Source: Tricholoma matsutake
Taxonomy: Eukaryota > Basidiomycota > Agaricomycetes > Agaricales > Tricholomataceae
NCBI GenBank assembly: GCA_026075535.2
Contig: AP026538.1
Span: forward strand, 12,276,001-12,340,000
Length of the DNA: 64,000 nucleotides
Direction: 5' to 3'
Shown: piece after piece, positions 32,515 through 43,616 of the stretch
Layout of the letters: each line of letters starts with the position of its first letter
Position numbering within the stretch: position 1 is the first letter of the stretch
The notes under the pieces: model-generated
The model's database searches: none
What the model was told of the DNA's origin: nothing
What the model saw: the letters and a program-made list of their open reading frames with translations, nothing else
Translations under genes and position numbers: made by a program

Positions 32515-32883
32515 TTACCCCCCCGCTATGGTCAAAAGTTCCACACTTCGACCTAAATCTTTGTCTCTCCTTCGTGGTCTGATCGGGTGTGGTCTGGTTA
32601 TGTGGGTAGGTCGGGGTCGAGGGGTATGATGGAGGAATAATTCATGTCCGAACTTGGACCATGATCGGGTTCTTCTGGTTTGCACTGCCCTAGGTAGCGG
32701 TGTCAAGGAGTCAGTAGTATCATTGAAAGGGGGGCATTGCAGGATGGCAAATTCAACATTTGTAATCAGGGGTTCAGGTTCTGTTTGGAAGATGGCGTAG
32801 AGGCAGAATGCAAAGGTTAGGGCTGCCGCTGCAGCCAGGGTCATGCCAACGATGATGGCGAGGATCGTAATCCCTGTGAGCAT
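32515..32883 (-). CDS. Small membrane-protein frame at the 3' end of a gypsy element
   Basis: The intact 122-codon frame starts at ATG 32883. Residues 4-32 (ITILAIIVGMTLAAAAALTF...) form one strong transmembrane segment, followed by a proline/arginine-rich tail (RPRPTHITRPHPIRPRRRDKD). Its last codons lie in the polypurine tract (GCG GGG GGG TAA), so the stop is next to the LTR. It begins about 40 bases after the stop of a gag-like frame and sits where envelope genes lie in errantiviruses, but has no envelope motifs. It could be a chance frame, an accessory protein or a captured fragment. The lack of stops amid decayed neighbours is notable. Confidence 0.45.
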   Translation of the reverse strand: MLTGITILAIIVGMTLAAAAALTFAFCLYAIFQTEPEPLITNVEFAILQCPPFNDTTDSLTPLPRAVQTRRTRSWSKFGHELFLHHTPRPRPTHITRPHPIRPRRRDKDLGRSVELLTIAGG

Positions 32884-32925
32884 GGGTCTGCCTTGTCATG
32901 CCATCGTCTTGAGCTCTGCCTTTTA

Positions 32926-33690
32926 AATCCTTCCATATGGCTCCCCTGTCATGTTTCCCATCGCGTCATCATCAAAATCATCGTATCCAGAGTTAAAGAA
33001 GAGCCACTGTCTCTGCTCGGCTTCTCTTTGATCGATCTCTTGATCTTTCTGAGGTTTCTCTGGGCAATTCATCCTGTAGTGTCTGGGGCCTCGCTGTTTG
33101 CAATACCTGCAAACATATCATTGGCAAATCAGGCCAAAGTGGCCTATCTGTTGGCAGATGAAACATCTAGCATGTCTCATGTGTGGGGGAGACCAAGGCG
33201 GTTGGGTGGTCTTCGGTTCGGGTTTGGGGGTGGTCAGATCAATTATTTCAGGTGCCCTAGGCACGATCTTTGGGTTCTTCGTAGAATGGGAGGAGCCTCC
33301 AGAGGGAGCTTGTCATTCATCTCTGTTGCTCTGCTTGCTGAATGGTGAGAGCGAGGTTGGTGGTCGTCTGTGTCGACCTAAAGCGGTGTGAGGTCTCTCC
33401 TCAGCTGTTCTTGGTCTGTCTGACCATGGTGCAATCATTTCCTGGATCGTTTGCTCGATCTCCAGGGCGTCTGCATCGTTCATTGCTTCTTCTAGATTTC
33501 ATTCCATCTGTTTGATAGTGCTTGCATAGTAGAAGCACATCCTGGCTAGATGGTATTTCGGTGGATTGTGGGTGAGGTGAACGCGAAGGGCGTCAGCGTT
33601 CAATCGGTTTTGGAGGTATTCTCAGGTAAATCGTCATTCAGCAGGCATATTGGGGAGTGTCGTTGTGGGAAGAGAGGGGGGTTTTTGGGT
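32926..33690 (-). pseudogene. Gag-like fragment with two zinc knuckles, downstream of pol
   Basis: One reading frame gives YLQNRLNADALRVHLTHNPP, then NLEEAMNDADALEIEQTIQEM, then CFICQQIGHFGLIC and CRYCKQRGPRHYRMNC, two CCHC knuckles typical of gag. Stops (TGA) occur within it at positions consistent with lost tryptophan or arginine codons. It abuts the chromodomain end of the pol frame at 33696 in the same orientation. That order (pol then gag) is unlike a standard gypsy element and suggests either recombination between tandem copies or an unusual layout. Confidence 0.75.
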
Positions 33691-33695
33691 TTCCA

Positions 33696-36600
33696 TCAGA
33701 GGTGGTACCTCTTCTTATATGCCATCAGGATCTCGGGGGCATTGTTTAGGTTCAATTCGGGTTCCCATGTGTTTTCGGATGTCAGGTAGTCAACCCATTT
33801 CACAAGGTAATGGCGTGTCTTGCCGTGCTTCTTGTGTGCGATGATCACTTCCACCTCATATTCGTTTTCTCCTTCCACGAGGTCGGGTGGTGGAGTCAGG
33901 AAGTTTCACCCATGAGTGTCGTTCTCATGGTATCATGTGAGTAAAGCCACATGGAATACCGGGTGGATCTTCCATCTTGGTGGCAGTTTCAATTGGTATG
34001 TTGTTCTTGACAAGGCATCTTCAATCATGAAGGGCCCTTCTTGTTTTGGCACCAGTTTTCTTGTTGGGTAGCCAATCTTCAGGTTCTTGGAGTCAAGCCA
34101 TACTTGTTCTCCAACCTTGAACAGTTTGTATCGCCCTTTCATTCGGGTGGCCATAGCCTGTCTGGCTAGTTTGTGTGCAGCAAGAGCTTCCCTTCTCGCA
34201 GAGAGAAGTTCTTGGATTCTCTGTTTGGCGGCCGGCACGTTCGTCTTTTTGTAAGGGTGGGGATAGCACATGGCTGATATCCCATCATCAAGTAAAATGG
34301 CGAATGTTTTACTGCGGAGTGCGTCTTCTGGTTATGTGCAAATTCTGCTGTTGGGAGATAACACTCCCAATCTTCTGGTTTGTTTGAACAGAACATGCGG
34401 AGGTAAACCTCTAGTTCTTGGTTTACTTGCTCTGTTTCTCCGTTGGTCTGGGGGTGATAGGCAGTGCTCATGGATAGCTTGATTCCGAGCAGTCGTCCGA
34501 GTTCTCGGAAGAGTTTGGACGCAAATCGAGGGTCTCTGTCTGAGATGATTCTTCTGGGGAGTCCAAATCTTGTGTACACATGGCGCAGGTAGAGGTCTGT
34601 GGCGCCAAGTGCGTCAATCATCTTTGCACAAGGGATAAAAATTACCCCCTTTGTAAGACCATGATTGAGTCAAATCCGTTTATTACGGGCAGGTCTGTAA
34701 TAAAATCTGTCATTACCAGCTCAAATGGTCTGCTGGCATCGGATGATATCGGTGTCAGGGGTGGGGTTGTCAGGTGGGTGTTGATCTTCATTTGCTGGCA
34801 CTTTGCGCAGCCTTCGACGTATTTCTTTATAAAGTTGGCCATTCCTGGCCACCAGTAGTCTCGTCAGATCAGTTCAATCGTTTGCCATTGTCCAGGGTGT
34901 CCTGTCGTGATGCTATCATGGTATTTCCATATGATTGCTCGGCGGAGGGTTTCGTCCTGTGGCACATAGCACCTGTCTTTGAAAAAGAGCAGGCTGTCTT
35001 CAAATTTCCAGTCCTCCAATGCAGACTTGATTGGGGGAGTTCCGTTGTTCTTCAGGGCTCGTAAAGCTTCATTTACGAGGTCGTCCTTCATTATTGCTGA
35101 GACCAGGGCTCCCTGGAGCTCAGTGTTGATCGTTTTGACGAACAGTTCATCAGCGAGGATGGTCTTGTCCTCGTTATCGGTGTCTTCTTCAGCTATATGA
35201 TCTGCTCTCCTCGATAGGGCATCAGATTGTACCATCTGTGATCCGGGTACGTGTTGTAGCTTCAGGTCAAATTGTGACAGGTAGATGCTCCATCTAGCCT
35301 GTCGTTGGTTCAGTTTCTGTGCCTGATGGAAATATGTCAGGTTCTTGTGATCGGACAGTACCATCACAGGGAACGGTGTCCCCTGTAGGTAGTGTCTCCA
35401 TGTCTCTAGTGCTCGGATCACTCCCAGTAGTTCCATGTCATATATCTCGTAATTTCTTTCGGCTTCGTTGAAAGAATGTGAGATATAGCTGCATGGGTGC
35501 CAGTCTCCATTGGTGTCCTGTTGTCTGAGTACTGTGCCTGTTGCAAATTTCGAGGCGTCAGATTCCACCACAAATGGTTTCGTTGCATCTGGCATCAGCA
35601 GTACTGGGGCTTCGTTGAATTTCCTTTTTAGCACATCGAACGATTGCTGGCAGTCGTTTGTCCATTCAAATTTCTGGTTCTTCTTCGTCAAATCATTCAG
35701 CGGTCTGGCCAGATCTGCAAAGTGTCCGATGAATCTTCAATAGAAGTTCCCAAATCCTAGGAAGGATCTTACATCCTTCACTGTCCTTGGCGTGGGCCAG
35801 TCCTTGATCCCAGCCAGCTTTGTGTTGTCCATTGCAAGTTCGTCGGGCCTGATGATCATGCCCAAGAAGTTGACTTCCTGTACGTTGAATTTGCATTTCT
35901 CTATTTTCAGGTAGAGATCGCATTGCCATAGTCGTTCGAGGACCCTTTTGGTCCTTATCTGGTGTTCTTCTTCCATCTTTGAGAAGATCAGGATGTCGTC
36001 CATATAGATGACGAGCCATCCTTCATCTAGCATATCTTGGAAGAGATCGTTCATCATGGCCTGGAATGTTGCCGGTGAGTTGCACAGCCCAAAGAACATC
36101 ACCATTGGCTTGCATAGCCCTCGGTTAGTCTTGAATGCTGCCTTCCACTCGTCTCCTTTCTTTATCCATACGTTATGATATCCCCATCGAATATCAAGTT
36201 TTGTGAAGAATCTCGCTCCCTTCAGCTTGTTCAAGAGGTCTCCGATCAGTGGCAGGGGGTAGTTGTTCCGGATTGTTCCTTCATTCAGATAGCGATAGTC
36301 TTGGCAAGGTTGCAGAGCATCAGAGTCCTTCTTCGACACAAAGAAGAACGGGGATGCCATGGGTGATTTCGACGGTCAGATGTATCCTTTCTCCAGGTTT
36401 TCGTCTAGAAACTCGTTGAGTTTCTCGGGTTCCTTTGGTGTCAGTGGGTAGACTTTGCAATCCTTCGGTACAAAGCCTTCCTTCAAGTCAATTGCGTGAT
36501 CCCATGGTCTTGACTCTGGGAATTGTTCAGATGCAGCCTTTTCAAATACCTGTCTGTATTTCTGGTATTCTGGTGGCAGTAGGTCGTCCAGGGTTTGCTT

Positions 36601-37446
36601 GCTGGCCTTTTTTCCCTCATCCTGTTCATGCGCAAGTCGCTGGGAAATGGACGTCTTTGCTCTGATCCATGCACTCTTTGAGAATATGTATCACGGGGAG
36701 TCTTTGGCCTTTGTAATCCTGGAGATCGTGTTCATTTTCTGTATGTACTTATGGGTTGGTCCTCAGTGCTCCCTGGTGAGGGGTGGTTCTTCTGGTGGTT
36801 TGAATATGCCAATGACTGGTTCTCCTCGTACATATGCGATCAAGAGGTCTGTCGCATCTTGTTCGTAGGTTTCTTTCATTGCTCGTATTTCCATGCCGGT
36901 GTCTGCCAGTAATTCTTCATCAGGTATCTCCTCGACCTTTACGTGAGGGGGAGTCTCCCTGGGTATAGGTACTTCAGCATTGGTGGTACCATGATCTGGG
37001 GTCCTATAATCGTGGGTCGGGGTAGTCTGTTGTCGAGGGTAGTTTATCCTGTTTCGTAGTGTCATCTTCACATTCCTTTTGCTGGTGCTTCCCTCCCCTG
37101 TGGAGGTTAGCAATTCCTTCATCCTTTGCACAATTCATTGTGCCCTGTCGCATTCTTTGTTTTTGCCCTTTTCCAGTTGTTTCTTCTTCTGGTTTTCTCA
37201 GGTCTTGGCAACAGCACATCGTGCTGCTTTAAGGCCTCTGGCTTGTTTAGGGGTGTTGCTGCTCCTGGTCTTTGCGACAGCTATCTGGGCAGAATTCAGT
37301 TCCTTGGCTTTCTTCTCGGAAAGCCTTTCCTTTGTTTTTGCCATGGCCAATCTGGCTCAGGCAAGGTTTCTCTCCCTTTCTTCGGAGAGTCTTTCTCTGG
37401 TTTTGGCTACGATGTGTCGAATTTGTGCCATCTTGTCATCAGGTGC
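33696..37446 (-). pseudogene. Gypsy Pol with chromodomain, decayed and 5'-truncated
   Basis: Minus-strand pieces read as follows. A charged coiled-coil-like stretch with AKTRERLSEERERN repeats lies at 37130-37440. Then come the pre-RT block SRPWDHAIDLKEGF, RT with VIYMDDILIF (35737-36360), RNase H with LSDHKNLTYF and the integrase zinc finger (34864-35691). The integrase core is at 34166-34842 (ISDRDPRFAS; HPQTNGETEQVNQELE) and the chromodomain YLVKWVDYLTSENTWEPE at 33696-33878. A small deletion after SIMVL and a frameshift near 34200 break the integrase. Single stops break RT near 36360 and 35737. No protease was seen. The 5' side is cut at 37446 by the LTR of the next element. Confidence 0.9.
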
Positions 37447-38151
37447 TGTTAAGAACTGATCCTAGAGGTCGCTTCGGAATCCATCCGGACACTGCGGGTG
37501 ATGATAGCAGGAGATTGTTGGGACAATGCGGATTCTGCGGGAGGGGGAACGGAAAGGACTTGGCTTCAGCTTGTAAGAAGCTGCGCCCTTCACCTCGTCT
37601 GGTGTCCTAATTTCAAGTCGAGGGTTTAGAGGTAGGAGCGGGAAAGTGCGGGTAAATGCGGGGAGGAGTACGGAGGGACTTAGGTTGAGTTCAGATGAGA
37701 CTAGAACTTTGGAGGGAGACTAGAGGTTGAGTCAAATGTAGTTCAGACTCTTAGAGGACAGGGGTTGGAGTAGAAGGAGGTTTTAGATTGGCAGGGTAAA
37801 GTCGAGTCTATGTCGATATACGAACTGGGGAATACAAGGTGAAACTAACTAAGCTTAAATACTGTAGTCCGGATAATGTGGAACAGGAACAAAGACTGCG
37901 GCAGTGTCTCAACTGCGTAGATAAATTACCTACGGGAGCCGCACAGAAATCCATAGTCAAATTTGCAATAGAGATGGCAGCCTTGGAAAGGCAGCCGTGG
38001 ATGCTGTACAAGGCAGCCTGATGCACAGCAGCATGGGCAGTGCAAGGCAGCTGGGAACAAAATTGGGAGGCGTAGACAAAAGTCATGTTTGAGGTGCGGG
38101 AAAGAGTCGGATGGATGCGGGTTCCAATCGGGCAAGGAACGGTTCTTGACA
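37447..38151 (-). repeat. 705-bp 3' LTR of the gypsy element at 37447-43616
   Basis: On the minus strand it starts TGTCAAGAACCG at 38151 and ends CAGTTCTTAACA at 37447. These are imperfect inverted ends with TG...CA, right after the purine tract CTAAGGGGGAAATAC. It lies against the 5' side of the preceding element, into which it appears to have inserted. The matching 5' LTR is missing. Confidence 0.75.
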
Positions 38152-38167
38152 GTATTTCCCCCTTAGT
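38152..38167 (-). other. Polypurine tract of the gypsy element
   Basis: The minus strand reads CTAAGGGGGAAATAC directly before the LTR start. Confidence 0.75.
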
Positions 38168-38288
38168 GCCAAGCCTATGAGGCATGTGAGGGTTTGAGTC
38201 CAAATGAGGAAGTTGGTTGAATTTTCTGAATGCGGTAATTGGTTGAAAAAATTTTCATGTTCTTTCCTTCCCCCATCAACTATCAATT

Positions 38289-39282
38289 ATGTCCCTTCCA
38301 GCAGTATCTGCACAGATCAAATTGGCTGCGATGAGGGCTCAACATGAACAGAGGGAGCGGGTGATGAAGGAGCAGATGGAATGGGAGATGAAGGAGCTGG
38401 AGGAAGCAGCGAGGGAGGAGGAATGCTGGGCACAGGAGGTGCAGAAGGCAGCAGAGGAGGCTGCAAAGGCTGAGGAGGCGCATCAGGCAGAGGCGCGGAA
38501 AAAGGAGGCATCAGCTGCAAAACGAGTGGAGAAGAAGCGGGCAGCTGCGGCCGCAGGTTTGGAGGATGAAGCTGAGGGGAGCAAGTCCCCCAAGAAAAAG
38601 AAAGTCGCCAAGTCAAAGGCGCGAGTGGGGTTGGAGGAGTCGGAGGGTCTGGTGCGGGTGCAGGCCGCATTGCCTTGCAAAAGGTACATCCTTGTTTCCC
38701 TTTCCAGTCTCTTTTTTTTTTACTGACAAGTGGCCTAGGTGCAAATATCAAAAGATTGCTTGTTTCAAGATGGGTGCAAAGGGACGCGTGTGCAACAACT
38801 GCACGCGCGTCAAACATAAGTGCGAGGAGGTAGTGTGGGAGGGGCAGGAAGCCCCTGCGGCAAAACTGGCGGGAACGACGGGGGCGACCGGGGAAAACCT
38901 GGAAATAATGCAACAAATGATGAAGTTGATAAGGAAGGGGTTCGCTGAGGTGGCCACTGTGGTGTGGGAGTCGATGGGGGAGATTCGGGATGCTATGGAC
39001 CCAGAGTGGGTGGAGGAAGAAAGTGCCAGGGAGGAGAGTGACAAGGGTGACAAAGAGGTGGAGTGGGCAGTGCGAGAGTCCCGGCGGGAAAGACGCAGGA
39101 TCCGAAAACCTGGAGATGACTGGGAGGCCTTCCAGAGATATCTGGAGAAAAGGAGAGCGGATGATGAGGAGGAGAGCAAGAGTGGAGATGAGGAGGGTGG
39201 AGAGAAGGATGAGGGTGGAGAAGAGGGCGAGGTTGGGGGAGAGGGTGACGAAGACAGAGAGAGAGAAGCGGAGGTAGTGTAG
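38289..39282 (+). CDS. Spliced Zn(II)2Cys6-type protein encoded antisense inside a gypsy element
   Basis: Exon 1 is 38289-38683 and exon 2 is 38739-39282, for 312 residues. The 55-nt intron has donor GTACAT, branch-like ACTGAC at 38722 and acceptor CCTAG. Joining the exons keeps phase and assembles six cysteines spaced C-x2-C-x6-C-x9-C-x2-C-x6-C (CKRCKYQKIAC, then CNNCTRVKHKC), the spacing of fungal Gal4-type DNA-binding clusters. Residues 10-90 are a Glu/Ala/Lys-rich predicted coiled coil. A basic KSPKKKKVAKSKA stretch precedes the cluster and could be a nuclear signal. The C terminus is strongly acidic. It lies opposite to pol, between the pol stop (39370) and the 3' LTR. It has no nonsense codon although pol and gag have three. 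DNA binding and a regulatory role are inferred. Confidence 0.75.
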
Positions 39283-39369
39283 GGATCCAGTCAGATCCAC
39301 AAAAAAATCTTTTTTCAATGAATTTTGTTTCTGAGTACAAACCGAGTGAATAAGCAACGTGAATAGCCT

Positions 39370-42300
39370 TTAAGTGGGTAATGGACCGGGTTTTTGCGGG
39401 TAGCAGGTGTGAAAATCCACAAGGAGTTCTTGGGCGTGCTCAAGTTCCGTAACAGGTAGCCAGGAGGTCTCTTCATTGGTTCCCTGGTAATCTTCCCATC
39501 GGACGAGGTAGAGAATCTTGCAGCAATGTCGGTTGTCGACTTTGGAGTTGAGGACTTTGGTGATCTCATATTTGAGTTCATCATCGATGGTGATCGGAGG
39601 AGGTGGAGGTTGTACTCGATTTGGAATTGTGTTCAGGGAGTGTTTCTCTAGTTGAGAGACATGGAAAACAGGGTGAATGGCCTGCATGTGATCCGGGAGC
39701 CGCAGGGTGACTGAGTGAGTTCCCGGGCGGGTGATGATTTCAAAAGGACCATGGTTCTTTTCGGAGAGTTTCTTGGAGGGATGGGTGGTGCGGATATTTT
39801 CCGCAGTGACATAAGCGAAATCACCAATGTCGAAGTCAGGTGCGGGTGCCTGATGTTTATCTGCAGGACCTTGATAACGTTCTTGAGCGGCCGCAAGTTG
39901 TTTCCAAAGTTCCTGGTGAAGGTCGTCTAAATCGACGATGAATTCGCAGGCGCGCTGTGAAGCTAAGTCGCGCTCTGGAAAGACAGAAATGTTCGGGTGG
40001 TAACCTTTATTGGCAAAGAAAGGTGATACGCCTGTAGAGGCGGAAGGAGCATTGTTGTAGGCAAATTCACCCAAGGGCAAGAGGTGAGACCAGTTGTCCT
40101 GCTGATAGTTGCAGAAGATCCGGAGGTACTGTTCCAAGGTCTGGTTAAGTCATTCTGTCTGACCATCACCTTGTGGGTGATAACTGGAAGTGAAGTGGAT
40201 CCGCATGTCGAGTGCTTTTCCGAGGGAGTGGAAGAAATGGGAGACAAACTCGGATCCCCGGTCGCAAGTGACATGCGATGGAACGCCATGCTTGGAGAAG
40301 ATGTGGAGGACAAACAGGTTGGCTAGTTCTTGGGCTGTGATTTCATTGACAGTTGGGATGAAGATGCCTTGCTTGGTGAGGTGGTCAACAATGACCAGGA
40401 TAGCGGTGTGACCATTGGAGTTGGGTAGTTGTTCAATGAAGTCCATGGAGATGGAGTTCCAAGGTCGTTCTGGAACTGGAAGTTGCTTTAGGAACCCGTA
40501 GGGCCTGTGTCGAGGCAATTTAAATTGTTTGCAAGTCGTACAGGATTTGCAGAATTCCTGGACGAAGGTGTGGAGGTTTGGCCAGACATATTCCCGGTGG
40601 ACAAGCTGCTGGGTTTTGTTTTGTCCGAAGTGGCTGGAGAGGATATGATCATGTTTGTATTGAAGGACTTTGAGGTGGAGATCCGCAACGTCCGGAACAT
40701 AAATCCGGTCGAAGTGACGGAGAAGTCCTGCCTCATCTATGGTCCAGTTTGGGTCAACAGGTGTCAGGAGATGAACGGAAGATATAGGGTCAAGGGGAAG
40801 AGAGGTGTGGATGTCGTTGTGGAGTTTCTCAACATCCATGATTACTGCTTGTCGAAGGATGGGTGTGGCGAGATAAGTGGCGCGGAGGGAAGAGGAGAGT
40901 TGTTCCTGTGTGAATACAGGTTGGAAGTTGGTCGGGTTTACAGAGGTGAAGTCGCTATTTCCCCCTTTGCAGTAGACGTCCCAACATCTAGTGAGTGCGT
41001 CTGGCTTGGCCCCTAGTTTCCCGGGGCAGAAGTGGATGACAAGATTGAACTGGGAAAGGTACTCAGACCAATGGGCCTGGCGGCGGGTGAGCAACTTGGT
41101 AGTGCTGAAGTACTCAAGATTTTTGTGGTCAGTGACCACATCAACCGGGTTTGCAGAACCCTCGAAATACTGCTGCCAGTGTTTGAAAGCTTCGAAAATG
41201 GCCAAGAGTTCCTTATCATGGGTGTCGTAATTTAGTTCAGTGGGATTGAAGGAGCGGGAATGAAAAGCGACCGGATGGATTTCTCCATCCACAGTGTAAA
41301 CCGAAAGGATAGCCGCTAGGGCGTAGTCGGAAGCGTCGGTTTTGAGTACCATCTGTGAGTCAGGTACCCATTGTGTTAAGACGGGGGCGTGGGTGAATTC
41401 TTGTTTGAGCTTTTCAAAAGTGTCGCGGCACTTCTTGTTGAAGTCCCATGGTGTGGATTTCTGCATCAAGTGGGTGAGTGGGATGACAATGTCTGAATAG
41501 CCATTAATGAAGTGGTGGTAAAAGTTGCCAAAGCCTAAGAAGGATTGAATGTCCTTAACTTTCCTAGGCTCGGGCCAGTCAAGCACAGTTTTGACTTTAT
41601 CCTCGGACATCCGCAGTCCATCCTCTGAAAGGATGAAACCCAAATATTTGACGGTGTCTTTGTGGAACTCACATTTCTGTGGAGAGGCGTAAAGTCCATT
41701 TTTCCGGAGACGGCGGAGGACTTCTTTGATGTGAGCCCCGTGCTGAGACTTGTCATCAGAATAGATTAGGATGTCGTCGAGGTATACAATGACACAAACA
41801 TCCAGCATGTCGCTGAAGATGTCATTCATAAAACACTGGAATGCTGTGGGTGCATTAGTGAGTCCAAAGGGAACCACCAACCACTCGAAGGATCCGTAGC
41901 GGGTGTGGAAAGTAGTTTTCCATTTGTCACCATCTGCGATGCAGACTAGGTGATAAGCATGCTGCAAGTCTATCTTGGTGAACAAGCGGGCTTTTTGGGG
42001 AGAGTCAAGGAGGTTGGAAATGAGAGGAAGGGGATAGCGGTCTTTCTTCATAAGACGATTGAGTCCTCAGCAGTCGACACAAAGTTGGAGGCTACTGTCC
42101 TTCTTCTTGACGAAAAGTATAGGAGCTCCATGCGGAGACTTAGAAGGATGGATGAAGCCTGAGCGGACGTTTTCATCAATGAAGACTCGTAGGGCTTCTA
42201 ATTCGGAGGGAGAGAGGGAGTACATGCGACCCGGAGGAGGGGGAGCATTATCCTCCATCTCTATCTTGAGGTCGTAAGGACGATGTGGAGGAAGGGTGTC

Positions 42301-43055
42301 TGCCTTATTCTTATTAAAGACATCGGCGAATTCATGATACTTGGCGGAAATGTTGGATAAATCTGGTGGGGTTGAGGATTGGGTCGAGCGGGCAGATAAC
42401 CCTTCTGGAGTGAAGGTCATCTGGAAGGCTACTGCCCCAGGGAGTTTGCTAGCATGCGCATAAGTGGCAGCGTTGATGAAGGAGATGTCGGGAGGTGTAA
42501 ACTTAGGAGGAATGGGGGGTTCGGAAAGTGCGGAAGAGTCGAGGATTTCTACTGGAAGATTCAGGGACAAAGGTGACGTCAGGGGTGCTGGACCTCTATG
42601 ATCTGCAGAGCGGAAAGTGAGTTGGCTTGAAGACCAGTCAATCAACAGATTGTATTGCTTCAGCCAGTTATGACTGAGTACGGCGGAACAGGAAGAGTCG
42701 AGCGAGGTTACATAAAATGACAAATTGAATACTTCACCGGCAGGGAAGGTGACTGGAAGTTTGACGATCTGAGTTATGGTGGAGTTGCAAGTTCCATCAA
42801 AGAGTCGTAAACCAATCAGGTTAATGGATTCCATGCTGAGTTGGTTATTCAACATGAAAGAGGAGTCAAGGAAGCAGTGGGAGGAGCCAGAGTCGATAAG
42901 GGTTTGGAAAGGGGCGGAAGATTCAGGGAAGGTTAAAAGAATGGTTAAGGAGTCAGGGTCGGAAAGAGCGGATGCGTTGAGACAAACGTAGGCAGCCAAG
43001 TGGGTAAGGTCAACGCAACCCCCAGCCCCAATGGCTGTATCCTGAGGGTTGCGGA
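39370..43055 (-). pseudogene. pol: Gypsy Pol (protease, RT, RNase H, integrase, chromodomain) with two nonsense codons
   Basis: All three pieces share one phase and are split only by TGA at 42067-42069 and 40150-40152. Both stand where arginine is expected (VDC-R-GLN; GQTE-R-LNQTLEQ). The protease has LIDSGSSHCFLD. RT has VYLDDILIYSDD after PFGLTNAPTAFQCFMNDIF. RNase H has TDHKNLEYF. The integrase has SSHFGQNKT...CKSCTTC, SMDFIEQL, CDRGSEF and HPQGDGQTE. The chromodomain is YEITKVLNSK...YLVRWEDYQGTNEETSWLP, followed by a stop at 39370. Every catalytic residue is retained. The frame enters from gag in the -1 phase around 43056-43065. Confidence 0.93.
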
Positions 43056-43616
43056 CTATTTTTCCGAGTCCGCAGAATTGGGAATCACAGTGGATGTGCG
43101 GGCTTTTGTGGCTTTAGACTTCGGGCAGTTTCCTGCTACGTGCCCTTCTTCACCACAGTAGAGGCAAAGTCTTTCCCGCATGCGACGTTCTCATTCATCC
43201 GCAGTAAGTTTGCCGTTCTTCCCCAACTTGTCGGAGATGGACGATTTGGAAGTGTTCTTTGTTGTGGAGGGCTGCTGGTTGGAGGAGTTTCCCCGAGGAG
43301 AGCTCGACGAGGATTGATTGGTGGACTGGGAGGAACCTTTGGGGGTGTCCTTCTTGACAGGGTTAGAAGAGTTCCTGGAATTCTTAGTTTCGAACTGGGT
43401 TTCATCTTCCTGCATCCAGTAGATATTGTCACAGTCCTGCGCTTTCAAGCGCAGTCCTGCAAGGGTGTCGGGTTTACCACCCCGAAGGACTTCTATACAA
43501 AGTCGGAGTGGAAGACCGCAGAAATAGCAGTCATGGAGGGCTGCCTCATTCCAGTTGACCCTAGAAGCTAATTCCCAAAAGTCAACATGATACTTAAACA
43601 AAAGATCTAGATACAA
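43056..43616 (-). pseudogene. gag: Gypsy Gag, 5'-truncated, with one nonsense codon
   Basis: The frame reads YHVDFWELASRVNWNEAALHD, a serine/asparagine-rich linker, and after a TGA at 43191-43193 (arginine expected before ERRMRERL) the zinc knuckle CLYCGEEGHVAGNC. It ends at TAG 43056-43058 in GAA AAA TAG, where pol continues in the -1 phase. The N-terminal capsid part and 5' LTR are absent beyond about 43616. Confidence 0.85.

Noticed and set aside
33696..37446. A single standard gypsy element together with 32515-33690
   Set aside because: The gag-like zinc knuckles lie after the chromodomain rather than before the protease, and no protease was found, so a simple intact order cannot be claimed.
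38317..39357. A 346-codon minus-strand frame opposite the zinc-cluster gene
   Set aside because: It is a proline/leucine-rich reverse reading of Glu/Lys/Ala-rich coding sequence. The plus-strand exons form a coherent six-cysteine domain after splicing.
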